This document shows positions 22,878 through 35,369 of a DNA stretch of 64,000 nucleotides, one piece after another; within the stretch, counting starts at the first letter, position 1; every line of letters begins with the position of its first letter. This DNA is from Coffea arabica. Lineage: Eukaryota > Streptophyta > Magnoliopsida > Gentianales > Rubiaceae. The translations under genes and the position numbers were made by a program. A model generated the notes under the pieces. That model made no database searches. It saw only the letters and a program-made list of their open reading frames with translations, and was not told the origin of the DNA. The stretch is from assembly GCF_036785885.1 (NCBI RefSeq), contig NC_092320.1:13765557-13829556 (forward strand). The letters run 5' to 3'.

Positions 22878-24299
22878 CATAGTTATTAAACCTGGCCCGG
22901 CCCGGCGGTCGGACCGGTCAAACCGGTGGCCCGGTCATAAAACCGGGCTGGTTTTCTAGTTAGATCGGAGTTGCAAAGAACCCGCCTTGACCCGTTCGAC
23001 CCGGACGGTTTAACCATAGAACCGCTAGAACCGGCGGTTATTGATAAACCCACCGGTGGGTTTTGGTAATTTTTTTGAAGTTACCGTTTTATCCAATTTT
23101 TTTATTTAGACCATTCATACTACATGGGCATTATCGTCTTTTTAGCCAAATAAAAGAGAAAATCAGAAAAATTAAAGAATGAAGAGGGAATCGGGCATGT
23201 GGCCCAATTGGCCGTCATTGGGGATTTAAGCATTAGGGATTGCTTTCTTCTTTGTTTCTCTGAGAAGCGAGAACAAAACAAATGGAGAATTGTTTCTCTG
23301 GGATTCGGCCATTGTTTTGTCGGCATTGGCAGTTCGAAGTTTGAGGCAAGCAATTGGAACTTGGAAGTTCGAAGTTCTTCAAGGAAGTCGCCGCTGCTAC
23401 TGAAGCTGCCGTTGCCGTTGCCGTTGCTACTGAAGCTGCCGCTGTCGTTGCTACTGAAGTTGCCGCGGCCACCGAAGCTCCAGGTACTCGAAGCTACCAC
23501 TACCGCTGCTACTGAAGCTGCTGCTACCATCGAAGCTCAAGGTACTCGAGGCTGCCACCGCCGCTGCCGCTGCCACCGAAGCTGCCGCTTCCAGGAAGCT
23601 TTGTTCCTCTCAATCCTCTTGTGGAGTTTGACGGTCTCTCTCCCTATTCTCTTAAGGAGTTAAGTCTCTCCGAATTCTCTGACCGCAGGCAATATTTTGT
23701 TTCTTCTTTCTTTTTGGATGATTATTTATTTCTTCTTCCTCTGCATCGAACTTCAACATGTGTAGTTACATAAATTTCCAGTGCCATTTAATACTCTTTG
23801 CTTCTGAGAATTTAATTTCAACATGGTTAAATTCATTACCTGTATTTAATCACTTGCCTCGAACCCGTCATTGATATATTAGTTCAAAATGTAGATATTG
23901 TTGCCAGTGTCTTTTTAAGGTTTCAAATTGTCAAATCAAATTTAGATTCATTCACTGATGAGCTACAAACCTTGGAGCAATTCTATGATGCTTTGTTTAT
24001 GTTCATGACTTTATGTTTGGTTGTATTGAATTGGTCGTTTATGACTTATGTTTCATGGTTTGATACTTATATTTATGTGTGTGAAATGAATTATGAACTA
24101 TGAACAGGTTATAACTTGTTGAGATTTAAGAATGTCTGTACTTATATTATAATTTACATGTTTATTTAATTATATTATATATATTTTTTATTATATATTG
24201 TGACCCAACGGTTCAACCAGTGACCCACCGGTTGAACCACTGACCCGTCAACCCGGTCCTCTTGCCGGGTTGATGTCCGGGTTGGTTTTAATAACTATG
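22878..24299. mobile_element. hAT-like non-autonomous DNA element within the 5' LTR
   Basis: A 1422-base element opens CATAGTTATTAAACC and closes GGTTTTAATAACTATG. Flanking 8-bp direct repeats CTTTGAAG lie at 22870-22877 and 24300-24307. The LTR sequence continues on both sides exactly as in the uninterrupted 3' LTR, which proves an insertion. The ends are rich in CCGG/ACCGG words. The middle (about 23190-23680) is an unusually GC-rich region with GCCGTTGCC/GAAGCTGCC trinucleotide-type repeats. No transposase is seen. The 8-bp duplication fits the hAT superfamily. It is younger than the LTR element it sits in. Confidence 0.85.
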
Positions 24300-24763
24300 C
24301 TTTGAAGTACAACACACGGCCGTCACTCGTTTTGGCTTCTCTTCTGCTGGCCTTTTCGTTAGTTTTAGAGGAAAAACCATACGCAATTGTTATCAATGGA
24401 GTCCTGCGGATTTCTCTTGAGGATGCGTAACTAAATCTTCTTTTTTAGTCAAGGGTTAACTTGAAAACGCGGTTTTAAATATCTATGAGATCGAATTATT
24501 TTTATTTATTTCTTTTATTCATTGGTATTCATGCGTTTTCTTGTTTAACTTCTAATGATTGTTGTGTTATTTGAATGTCAAGGATCTGATATTCGAATTA
24601 ATATAATAATCTACTGCCAAATTAACCGATTAAATCCATAATTATTTAATTGGTCAATACCAGTGGCAACTAGCGTGATTGGTTCTATGTTAGGAAAATG
24701 TATGATCTAATTTAAACAAACTCTCGTAACGTGTTTATTAGTTTGATTTAAATTTTTCTAATT

Positions 24764-26485
24764 TGATAGGGTGTAATTTTATTATTTATTTTATTATTAA
24801 TTTCCCCTATTACCTGATCTGATGTGAATTAATTGTAGGATTCTACTCACTTTTAGTATTCTGCATTTATTTTAGGGAGTAGAGTAAAAATATAATAACT
24901 AGTGCCAATTTAACAGAAAAGGAGTCTAAATGATAGGGTTTGTCCCAGAGGCATTTTGGGAACAAAAGAGACGCAAGCCCTTTTTGGGCAATTTGGGCCG
25001 AAGTCTTCTTTTCTTCTGTGGGCCGCCGCAATTGAGATAGAGTGCACGGGAGACGAAATAGAAATTGTGCAGAGGAAGGGCACAATGGGGGGCTTTTTGA
25101 CCTTTCTTTTGTTTTTGTTTTCTGGGTAGCTTTTGGTCTCCCTGGCATGTCAGGAAGCATTTTTTGGTAGCTTTAGCTTTGACTTGTCCTTTTAGCCTTG
25201 AGTAGTTTTCTTTTCTCCGTATGTTAAGAGAAGCAAAAACAATGGAGTACTTCCAGTAGCTTTTCTTTTCAGTCAGTATTCCATCGAATCGAGTTTACCA
25301 TTTCCCAATTGATGGCCGCGGTTTCCTCGCCAATTTCGTATGGTTTTTTTTCATCACATGAACTAACTCTCTCACTCCAGTTAAGGGACAACGGAGGCTT
25401 TGATTCGCCTAAAAATTATGAGATCGATTTAATTTTATCTTTTTCTTTTATTTATTGGTATTCACATATTTCTTGATTATAGTACTTGTGATTATTGAAT
25501 TAATTGGTTGTCTTGGATTCGGATAATTAGTTAATTTAATAATTTATTGTGAATTGAGGTATTAAATTTGTAATTGTTTAATTGCCTCAAAATAGTGACA
25601 ACTGGCATGATTAAATTTGTGTCAGGAGAATATGCGGATTAATCTAAAATAACCCTGGTAGCGCGTTATTTGGTTAGAATAGGGCTCCTCTAATACGTAA
25701 GACAATTGAAAAATTAAATCTTACGGGCGTATCTAGGATTATTTTCTAATTAGAGCAGTGATTAATGGGCGTACCTTGATCACCGACACAGTAAGGAGGG
25801 GTTGACTGTCATCGCTTGTTTGACAGTTATAACCTATTTATTAATGAATAATCGGAATTGCCTTTGTTTCAATGATCAATTAGGTGAACCATTGCTGAAG
25901 TTATTCCTTGACTAGATCCTTAATTATCATTCATTTGATTTTAGTAAATAGTTATTTAATTTCTAGTTGGCTATTTTATTTTTATTATTTTTCTTTTAGT
26001 TGAATTGCTTAAATTATCACCCCTGATATAAAAACACCCCCTTGTCACTGTGAATTTGAAAAGAAACAATTACTTCCAATTCATGTGGATTTGACCCTAC
26101 TCACCGCTATCTACAGAAATTACTTTTAGTTTGAGCAGATTTTATTATTACACAGGCTGACAACCTGTCAATTTTTTGCGCCGTTGCCGGGGAACTGGTG
26201 TCAGTTATTTGTTTCTTTTTAAATTAATTTTTATTCCAATTTTCTGGTGCTTTTCGAGTGTATGCCTCGTTCTTCTCGTACAGGTGAATTAATTTTCGAC
26301 CCCGAGGTAGAGAAAATCGTACGCAGAACGAGAAAAGAGACTAGACAGCTTAGAGAAGAGCACTCCGGTGCCGCATCTCAGAGACCTGAGCTAGAAGTGG
26401 AACCAACAGACTCGCTTGGTGATTCTTCAAGTGATTCGGATCGGGAAGAAGTCACTATGGCTAATGCCCGAACATTAATCTGTCA
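24764..26485 (+). mobile_element. Nested piece of a related LTR element
   Basis: This insertion starts TGATAGGG, ends CTGTCA and is flanked by TAATT at 24759-24763 and 26486-26490. It splits the 5' LTR of the outer element, whose sequence resumes directly afterwards. Its parts are an LTR of about 1.4 kb (24764-26170), a primer-binding-like region with GCCGTTGCCGGGGAAC, and the beginning of a gag-like region similar to that of the outer element. It is broken and far from whole. It is related to but clearly distinct from the host element and must have inserted later than it. Confidence 0.8.
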
Positions 26486-29400
26486 TAATTCTTAATGCAA
26501 TCAATAAACTAAATCCTACGATCATACCTAGGGGTATATCTCTTGATTAGGGAAATAGTGAACGGTCGTACCTTGACAATCGAAAAAGTAAGGAAAAATT
26601 GATTGTTTATTGCATGTATGACAATTATAACTAATCTATTAATGAGTAATTGAATTATCTTTACATCGATGATCAGTTGAATGGACCGTATCTGAAAAGT
26701 TGCACCTTTGACAAGAGTTATATCTATTGTTGATTCATTCATATTTATTTTCGTGTGTTACTTTGATTTAGTTAATTATTTATTTTTATATTTTTATAAA
26801 ATCCCCCGTACGTTGAACTCAAAGAGAAACAAATTTCTTCAATCTCTGTGGATTCGATCTTACTTACCACTATATACACAATTTATACTTTATTGAGTAG
26901 GTATTTATTATTGTACAGGTTCGACACCTGTCAATTTTTTGGAGCCGTTGTCCGGGACTGGCATTGGCTAGTTAGTCTCTTTTTGAGATTATTTTATTTT
27001 TAATTTCTGACATTTTTCTTGTTTATGCCTCGCTCTTCTCGTACAGGCAAATTATTTTTCGATTTTGAAGTAGAGAAGACTGCGTATAAAACAAAGAAGG
27101 AGACCAAACAACACAGAGAATAGCAGTTAGTCACTGTATTTCAGAGGCACAATCCAGAAGTCGAACTGACGAATTCTTTTGATGACACCTCGAGTGATTC
27201 TAATCAAGAAGACGTCGAAAATGGCTAATACTCAAATATTATGAAAGTTGGCTGCTCCAGACTTAAATCAGCAGCCACTATGCATTACCTTTCCGAATTT
27301 AAATGATAATGCCCCTCTTGAATTAAAGTCTTGTCTAATTCATTTTTTACCCTTTTTAATGATTTTTCAGGTGAGGAGCCCTACAAGCACTTGCAAGAAT
27401 TTGATGTAGTATGCACAAGTACGAAACCCCCGGAAATTACTGAGGAGTAGATAAAAATGGGAGCATTTCTCTTTTCCCTCAAGAATGTAGCAAAAAATTG
27501 TTTGTACTATCTGCCACCAGATAGTATAACAACTTGGGAACAGTTAAAGAAGAAATTTTTGAAAAAATATTTTCCTGCGTCTAGAGTTGTCAGTTTGAAG
27601 AAGGAAATATGTGGCATTAAATAGCAATCGGAGAAGTCTCTCCATGACTACAGGGAGAGATTCAAGAAGCTGTATACTAGATGCCCCAATACCAGATTAT
27701 CGAGCACCTCCTGATTCAATATTTCTTTGAAAATTTGCTATATACAAATAGAAGTCTTATAGATGTTACCAGTAGAGGTACTTTGGTGAATAAGACTCCT
27801 AAAAAAACTTGAAATTTGATAGAAATGATGGCAAAAAATTCTCAACAATTTAGCACAAGAGAGGATGTTCTTACTCGTCTAGTAAATGAGGTAAATGTCT
27901 CATCAATTCAACAATAATTATCTGAATTAACTTTGGTTATTTGACAATTGGCTGTAGAAAATTTGTACTAGGCCAAAACATGTGGTATTTGTAAGGACAC
28001 GAATTATTCTACGATTGGTGCTTAGTGTTACAAGATGAAGGAGTTGAACAGGTAAATATGACTAGTCACGTGCCCGCACCAAAAGAGCAGAATGATCCAT
28101 ATTCTAATACATATAACCTAAGTTGGAGGGATCATCCAAACTTTATCTATGGAGGGAACAGACAATAGAACTGCATGCTGAATAGATAACAGAGGTACCA
28201 ACAACAATACCAATCTCGACCGCATCCTTCTTCTTCCAATTCGAGTCTTTCTTTAGAAGACATGATGAAGGAATTAATTGCAAACATTACACGGTTCCTA
28301 TAGAAAATGAATTCTGACATGCAGGAGATACGTAATCAAATAAATCAGAAGGCAATATCAATTAACCATCTGGAATCCCAATCTCAAGAAAAATTGTCAT
28401 TTCAACCTGAAGTCAATCCGAAGAATGTAAGTGTAATAACCTTAAGGATCTGGAAGGAAGTTGAGGGACAAGAACTCGTGACTTCGAAAGATAAAAATGA
28501 AGAATGGATTGAGAAAGGGCTTGAAAAGGAAGAAATGAGAAGTATGAATTCAAAGATAATTCCTGATTCTATAATTAAAGTTAGAACTAACCCACCACCT
28601 TTTCCGAACAAGTTAGAGAAACTAAAAACGCAAGGTAAGGAAAACGAGATCTTGGAGATATTTCGAAAGGTGGCAATCAATATCCCTTTGTTAGACGTGA
28701 TCAAACAAGTGTCAAAATACGCTAAATTCTTGAAGAACTTGTGCATCAACAAAAAGAAATTGAGAGGGAATGAGCAGATTGTGGTACATGAGAATGTCTC
28801 AGTGATTTTACAAAGAAAACTACCGCTTAAATGCGGGAATCCAAGTATGTTTACTATCCCCTGTAATATTGGACATTTTAAAATTAAAAATGCTATACTA
28901 GATTTAGGAATTTCTATTAATGTGATGCCTAAATCAATTTATGATTTCCTAAATTTAGAACCTTGAAAGAATTAGGGGCAATAATTCAATTGGCTAATCG
29001 TATATTTGCTTATCCATATGAGATAATTGAGAATGTTTTAATTCAAGTAGATAGACTAATTTTTCCTGCTAATTTTTATGTAATTTACATGGATGATAGA
29101 AATGCTCCAATTCCAACACCTATTATATTAGGAAGGCTCTTCTTGGGTACTACCCAAACTAAGATTGATGTTAGCAAGGGTATTCTTACAATGGAATTTA
29201 ATGGAGAATTAGTCCATTTTAATATTTTTGATATAATGAAATATCTTGTTAACTCTTATTCTATGTTTGTCATTCATGCTATTGATCCCTTTGTATGAGA
29301 ATTTCCTAAATTTAATTGCAGGGTAAGTTGAAAGTTGCTGCGAACAAACATCAGAAGTTGAAAGTAACTTATGATGAAAAAATGGGCAAAAAGTTAAAGA

Positions 29401-29874
29401 AGGTGGTTGCCCGTAATGATGATCTGAATCTTGAAAAGATGTCACAAATTGCAAGAAATCTCGAATTACAATCGGATTGAGAAGTGATACTCCATGTCTA
29501 ACCAAAGATATTAAAAAAGGCGCTGATTGGGAGGCAACCCAATTCATTTTTTTATGTGTTTCAATATGTTTTTTTTGTAGATTTTTCACATTTGGTGGTT
29601 TAATTTTTCGTTATTAATAATTAGCAGACTTCCTCTTGATAGGACACATTCGCGCCTAGAGGACAAGTGGTAATACGATAATTTTCCATTCCATCGTCAG
29701 AAGCATTTGGACTAACATGACGTGCCCACGCTTATTTGCTTGGAGAGCTCATATTTCGATTTTGGAGTAAACTTAGCAACATGATGCGCCCGCGCCTAGA
29801 GAGCACGTGGTAACTAGTAATGCACAACATCTTATCCTAGGGAAACCATAAATATTATTTTCCTTTTTCTTTTC

Positions 29875-29958
29875 TATTTCCTTTTTCTTTCTTTCTTTTT
29901 CTTTTTCTTTTTCTTTCTCTTTTCTTTCTTTCTTTCTTTCTTTCTCTCATTTTTCTTT
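29875..29958 (+). repeat. CTTT-rich microsatellite in the LTR element interior
   Basis: A run of TTTC/TTTTC units with few interruptions, followed by more pyrimidine-rich sequence. It lies in the long non-coding 3' part of the retrotransposon. Confidence 0.8.
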
Positions 29959-31235
29959 CTTTCCCCCCTATTTCTTTCATAGCCACCCGACTTTAAAACC
30001 CTGGTTGCCACCACTCATTTCCGCTGTCCATTGCTGGTTCATCGTTTATCGCGGATTGCTCCCACCATTCACAGGCCACCACCGCCATCCATTCCTTGTC
30101 AGTCGTTCGCTGTCACTTCACGCTGCCCTTTCCATTCGTAGCTGTCCATGACCCTTCTCAATTATCAGGAAAATTGTGTTGTCCCTTTTACTTTCTATTC
30201 TATTTTTTACCTCTTACATTGAGAACAATGTAAGATTTAGGTGTGGGGGGAAGGAAGTAGTATATTGGTAGTATAATAGAAAAATGCAAGTGTAAGTATT
30301 TTTTTTGAAATTTTTTGTTCGAATTTGTCGAATTTTATCCAATTTTTGCCACTTCTTGTACATTTTTGTGGTTATTCTTGATAAGCAATGGTTAGTTGTC
30401 TCAAATTTATATGCTAATGTGTCAAATATGATGTGGTGAAATCTGCAGGTGTCTCTATGGTGAATATTTGTGATTTTGTGACTTTTACAATTTTTGATTA
30501 AGTTTTCTAAGCATTGTATTTGCCTGACATTTTTTCATGTAAATTGGTTCACCTATCAATCTTAGTTCTCCATATTTGAAAACTAAAATAAGCTTGTGTG
30601 GTCTTTAATTTTATTTTGGGTACTTATTTGTGAATAATGTTTAGTTATATTCCATTAATATCGTTGCCTAGTAACCGAGAGTTTTTACCACAAGTGTTGA
30701 CTTTCACATTAAAAAGTGACAATAACTATGAGTATGTGATTTTTAAGCGATGATGGCTGAGTAACCAAGATCCTTCATTTTGTAGATGTCGGAGTTCACA
30801 TCAAAAGGCTTGAATGGTTAAGGACTAAACTTTTTTCCGAAACAAAAAGAAAAAAATGAGAGTTTAAGTATGGGGATATTTTTTAAAAAAAAGATGAGCT
30901 AATAGTGAAAAATATGCAAGTGTGTGAATAATTGTTTTAGCCTGCTGATCCATGAGCTTAATGTTGAAATTTTGCTTAATAGTTGAACTATTTGCTGGCG
31001 AATTTTGATTGAATATTTTATATCCTTAGATTGGTTAGCCCGAAATTAGAAGAGTTCTTAGTTTTAAAAGTTAATCAGAGAGATATCTCTTAGAAACTAA
31101 TCACTAATATTTGACATGTGTTTTAAATGTATTTCGACAATGGATGATTTGAATGATAATCATTATTTGAACTTGATTGTTTCAATTGTTGTTTCTCGTA
31201 CTTGAGAACAAACATGGTCTAAGTGTGGGGGGAAT

Positions 31236-32551
31236 TGATAGTGTGTAAAATTACTATTTAATTTATGATTATTTTTCCCTTGATTTTAGTCAAATATTAT
31301 TTTAATTAATGGATTCTACTTATATTTGGTTAATACTGCTAATTATAAGAAAATGAGTAAAACGTGATTAAAAGGGACAATTTTTCAGTTAATTTGATGG
31401 TGGCACGTTCGGATTCGGTTTTCAAGTCCAAATCAAACTTATGGCAGTTTTTAGAGGAAGATTTTAAGGACTTTAATTTTCATTATTAGTCTTAGTATTG
31501 GATTAGGAAACTTGGAATATTATCTTTAATAGTTTCCTTTTTATATTTTGGGGAACATATCTTATTATTAGTAGTTGAGATTAAGTAGAAAACAAGAGGA
31601 ATTAGGAAAGCCGGATTCCTATTTGATTAGGAATCGGCCAGCAACAATTTCGAATGTGACTCTTTGAAGTACAATACACGGCCGTCACTTGTTTTGGCTC
31701 CTCTTCTGCTGGCCTTTTCGTTAGTTTTAGAGGAAAAATCATACGCAATTGTTATCAATTGAGTGCTGTGGATTTCCCTTAAGGATGTGTAGCTAAATTT
31801 TCTTTTCTAATCAAGAATTAACTTGAAGATGTGGTTCCAAACATCTGTGAAATCGAATTATTTTTAGTTATTTATTTTATTCATTGGTATTCGTGCATTT
31901 TCTGATTTAAATTATTATGATTATTTTGTTATTTGAATGTCAAGGAACCAATATTCGAATTAATCTAATAATCTACTGCCAAATTAATTGTTTAATTGGT
32001 CAATACCAGTAGCGACTAGCGTGATTTGTTTCATGTTAGGAAAACATATAATTTAATTTAAACAAACCCTCGTAGCGTATTTGTTAGTTAAGATTGGGTT
32101 TTTCTAATTCTTAATGTAATCGAAAAATTAAATCCTACGATCATACCGAGAGTTATCTTTTGATTAGAGAAATAGTTAACGGTCGTACCTTGACTATCGA
32201 AAAAAGTAAGAAAAAATTGGTTGTTTATCGCGTGTATAACAATTATAACCAATCTATTAATGAATAATTGAATTATCTTTGCATTGATGATCAGTTGAAT
32301 GGACCCTGTTTAAAAAGTTGCACCTTTGACTAGAGTCGTATCTATTATTGATTCATTCATATATATTTTCGTGCATTGCTTTAATTTAGTTAATTATTTA
32401 TTTTATATTTTTATAAAATCCCCCATATGTTGAACTCAAGGAGAAACAAATTTTCTCAATTCCTGTGGATTCGACTTTACTTAACACTGTTTACAAAATT
32501 TATATTTTATTTGAATAGATATTTTTTATTGTACAAACTCGACACATGTCA
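31236..32551 (+). repeat. 3' LTR of the gypsy-type element
   Basis: This is the uninterrupted 1316-base LTR, preceded by a purine-rich tract (GTGGGGGGAAT) and starting TGATAG. It ends in TGTCA before the TAATT target duplication. It is the reference that reveals the two insertions in the 5' LTR. Confidence 0.85.
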
Positions 32552-32829
32552 TAATTGTACGTGTCTACCAAGTTTTAGATGAAACCTTTCTGTAAGACTG
32601 TAACTTGGTAGAAATCATTTCTTCAAATTCCCCAAAATTAACTATTCTTGTAAGAACCAAATATAAATCTTGCAATTCACATTCAGCCCAATAGCAACTT
32701 TTTCCACTGATTCTGATACTCAATTTTGAATTTTCACCATCACATTTCATGGAAAAATTTTTAAAACACAGTCTTCCAAATATTTTTCCTAACATATACC
32801 CATAATAAACAAAGTGGTACACTTTAATA

Positions 32830-32840
<11 letters not shown>

Positions 32841-32862
<22 letters not shown>
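32841..32862 (+). repeat. (AT)n microsatellite upstream of the PPR gene
   Basis: About eleven AT units roughly 125 bases before the PPR start codon. It may lie in the core promoter; I see no separate clear TATA box. Confidence 0.8.
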
Positions 32863-32987
32863 TAAAATTGGGTATCGTTGAGGAGGGGAGCTCCCGCCAA
32901 AGTTTAGAATGGTGCGGACCAGTGAATTATTGCAACTGTAAATAACGATTTGCATCAACAATTCTACACCGAAATCACCTCAACCAA

Positions 32988-35369
32988 ATGATCTGCCGAG
33001 CCATTGCAGCGGCAGCCGCACCTCAACGCGACCGAAACTTCTTCTTAAGCCTACTCAAAAGCACCACAAATCTCTCTCAGCTCAACCAAACCCACGCCCA
33101 GGTGATTCTCAACGGCCTGAGCAAAGACCTCATAGCCATCACCAAGCTAACCCACAAACTCTTCGACGTCAAAGCCATATCCCAGGCCAAGCTTCTCTTC
33201 ACCTCACTCTCCAACCAAATCCCGCCTGATAAGTTTCTCTACAATGTGCTTATCAGAGGCTTCTCCCAGAACAAATCCCCGCTTGATTCTCTGTCTGTTT
33301 ATGCTCATCTTCGCGAAAAAACCACCCTTAGACCGGATAATTTTACGTATGCTTTCGTTGTTTCGGCTGTTTCTTCACCCGAACTCGAAAAAGTTGGGAT
33401 TTTGCTTCATGGGCACGTGATAGTTTCTGGGTTTAGCTCGGACCCCTTTGTGGGTTCTGCTTTGGTGGATATGTATATGGGCTTCTCGGAAGTTAGATGC
33501 GCGTATAAGGTGTTTGAAGGAATTCCTGAGAGGGATACTGTCCTTTGGAACACTCTGGCTTCTGGGTTGGTGAGGAATTGCTTTTTTTATGAGGCGGTTT
33601 GTACTTTTCGCGATATGGTTGTGGAGGGAACTGAGTTTGATTCAACTACATTGGCTGTGGTCCTTACAGCTACTGCTGAGCTGCAGGAGTTGAGAACTGG
33701 AATGATGATTCAGGCTCTGGCACTGAAGGTTAGGTGTCATTTTCATGATTATGTTCTTACGGGATTAGTTTCTTTTTACTCAAAGTGTGGAGATGTTTCA
33801 ACTTCTAGATTGTTGTTTGGACTCTTAAAGAAGCCAGATTTGATAGCATATAATGCCATGATTTCTGGGTTTACAGGTAATAACGAGACTGAATCTGCCG
33901 TAAGGCTTTTCAAAAAACTGCTCGTTTTGGGTGAAAAGGTTAATTCGAGTACCATTGTTGGATTGATTCCTGTGTCTATTCCATTTGGTCATTTGGAGCT
34001 TGCGCAGACAATCCATGGGTTCTGTGTAAAGTCTAATATGGTTTTTAATTCTTCTGTTTCAACTGCGCTGCTAACTATTTATACGAGGCTCAATGAGATG
34101 GACTGCGCACGACGACTTTTTGATGAGTCCCCTGATAGAAGTTTGGCATCCTGGAATGCAATGATCTCTGGTTATGCACAGAATGGATTAACGGAAATGG
34201 CTATAGCTCTTTTCCAAGAAATGCAGATGCTTGACATTCATCCCAATCCAGTTACAATCACCAGCATTCTTTCAGCATGTGCTCAACTGGGAGCTCCAAG
34301 TCTGGGAAAATGGGTCCATGATCTGATAAAGAAGGAGAATTTTGAGTCTAACATCTATGTTTCAACTGCTCTGGTTGATATGTACGCAAAGTCTGGAAGC
34401 ATTGAAGAGGCTCGGAGGTTGTTCAATGCCATGACTGAGAAGAATGATGTGACCTGGAATGCAATGATTTCTGGATATGGACTTCATGGTCATGGGCATC
34501 AAGCAATATCACTATTTCATGAGATGTTAGATTCTGGAGTCACACCAACAGGAATTAGTTTCCTTTCAGTTTTGTATGCCTGCAGTCATGCCGGCTTGGT
34601 AGAAGAAGGCAAAAAAATTTTCGAATCTATGGTCCATGATCATGGTTTTACGCCCTCAGCTGAGCATTATGCCTGTATGGTTGACCTCCTTGGCCGAGCT
34701 GGAAAATTACAGTATGCTTTGGAATTTATAAATCAGATGCCTATTCATCCAGGTCCTGCTGAGTGGGGTGCACTATTAGGTGCTTGCATGATTCACAAGG
34801 ACAGTAACCTTGCTCGCTTTGCTTCTGATAAGTTGTTTGCATTGGATCCTGAAAGCATAGGATACTATGTTTTACTCTCGAATCTGCACTCAGTTGACCG
34901 TAATTATCCTCAAGCTGAATCGGTGAGGCAAGTGATTAAGAAAAGGAATCTTGCAAAGACCCCTGGCTGTACTTTGATTGAGGTGAATGGGCATCCATAT
35001 GTTTTTAAGTCTAGTGACCGGTCTCATCCACAGACAGCTGCAATTTATGCCATGCTGGAAAAGTTAATGGGAAAGATGATAGAAGCAGGATTTCAGACGG
35101 ACACTGTTATAGCTTTGCATGATGTAGAGGATGAAGAGAAGGAACTGATGGTGAAGGTCCACAGTGAGAAGTTGGCTATTGCTTTTGGACTCATAACATC
35201 TCAACCAGGAGCAGAGATCAGGATTATCAAGAACCTCAGGGTCTGTTTAGACTGCCACAATTTCACAAAATTTGTATCGAAAATCACTGAAAGACTCATT
35301 GTTGTTAGGGATGCTAACCGATTTCATCATTTTAATGATGGTCTCTGTTCATGTGGTGATTATTGGTAA
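32988..35369 (+). CDS. MEF29: DYW-type pentatricopeptide repeat protein (MEF29-like)
   Basis: A single intronless frame of 793 residues, as is usual for plant PPR genes. It starts at the first ATG with a basic, Ala-rich N-terminus suited to organelle import. PLS-type PPR repeats fill about residues 80-660 (recurring WNAMISGY and ALVDMYAKSG-type motifs), then E/E+ motifs and a complete DYW deaminase domain: HSE at 725-727, CLDC at 753-756 and terminal CSCGDYW. Such proteins bind specific organellar RNA sites and carry out C-to-U editing. Overall wording and its place beside the AUG8-like gene match Arabidopsis At4g30700 (MEF29/DYW9), a mitochondrial editing factor, as I remember it. Target sites cannot be told from this reading. 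The gene starts only 436 bases after the LTR element ends. Confidence 0.92.
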   Translation: MICRAIAAAAAPQRDRNFFLSLLKSTTNLSQLNQTHAQVILNGLSKDLIAITKLTHKLFDVKAISQAKLLFTSLSNQIPPDKFLYNVLIRGFSQNKSPLDSLSVYAHLREKTTLRPDNFTYAFVVSAVSSPELEKVGILLHGHVIVSGFSSDPFVGSALVDMYMGFSEVRCAYKVFEGIPERDTVLWNTLASGLVRNCFFYEAVCTFRDMVVEGTEFDSTTLAVVLTATAELQELRTGMMIQALALKVRCHFHDYVLTGLVSFYSKCGDVSTSRLLFGLLKKPDLIAYNAMISGFTGNNETESAVRLFKKLLVLGEKVNSSTIVGLIPVSIPFGHLELAQTIHGFCVKSNMVFNSSVSTALLTIYTRLNEMDCARRLFDESPDRSLASWNAMISGYAQNGLTEMAIALFQEMQMLDIHPNPVTITSILSACAQLGAPSLGKWVHDLIKKENFESNIYVSTALVDMYAKSGSIEEARRLFNAMTEKNDVTWNAMISGYGLHGHGHQAISLFHEMLDSGVTPTGISFLSVLYACSHAGLVEEGKKIFESMVHDHGFTPSAEHYACMVDLLGRAGKLQYALEFINQMPIHPGPAEWGALLGACMIHKDSNLARFASDKLFALDPESIGYYVLLSNLHSVDRNYPQAESVRQVIKKRNLAKTPGCTLIEVNGHPYVFKSSDRSHPQTAAIYAMLEKLMGKMIEAGFQTDTVIALHDVEDEEKELMVKVHSEKLAIAFGLITSQPGAEIRIIKNLRVCLDCHNFTKFVSKITERLIVVRDANRFHHFNDGLCSCGDYW

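Larger units (their letters stand above)
22442..32551 (+). mobile_element. Ty3/gypsy-type LTR retrotransposon (Athila/Tat-like), broken
   Basis: About 10.1 kb, flanked by TAATT at 22437-22441 and 32552-32556. Both LTRs begin TGATAG and end TGTCA. The 5' LTR spans 22442-26933, enlarged by two later insertions; without them it is about 1.33 kb, matching the 3' LTR at 31236-32551. Parts: a primer-binding-like region just after 26933; gag-like remnants from 27025 to about 28300; an aspartic-protease-like region from about 28800 to 29260; a long non-coding 3' region containing the AATGTAAGATTTAGGTGTGG sort of motif known from Athila-type elements; and a purine tract before 31236. No reverse transcriptase, RNase H or integrase similarity is visible, so it appears non-autonomous. 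It is broken in several places. By eye the LTRs are about 85-90% alike, so the insertion is old. Confidence 0.85.

Noticed and set aside
23120-23663. Overlapping Ala-rich and Leu-rich frames on both strands
   Set aside because: They arise from trinucleotide repeats inside the hAT-like element; being open in several frames at once is typical of such repeats rather than of a gene.
29875-29958. Pyrimidine run considered as a CRISPR-like or regulatory array
   Set aside because: Simple microsatellite in a eukaryotic retrotransposon; no repeat-spacer structure.
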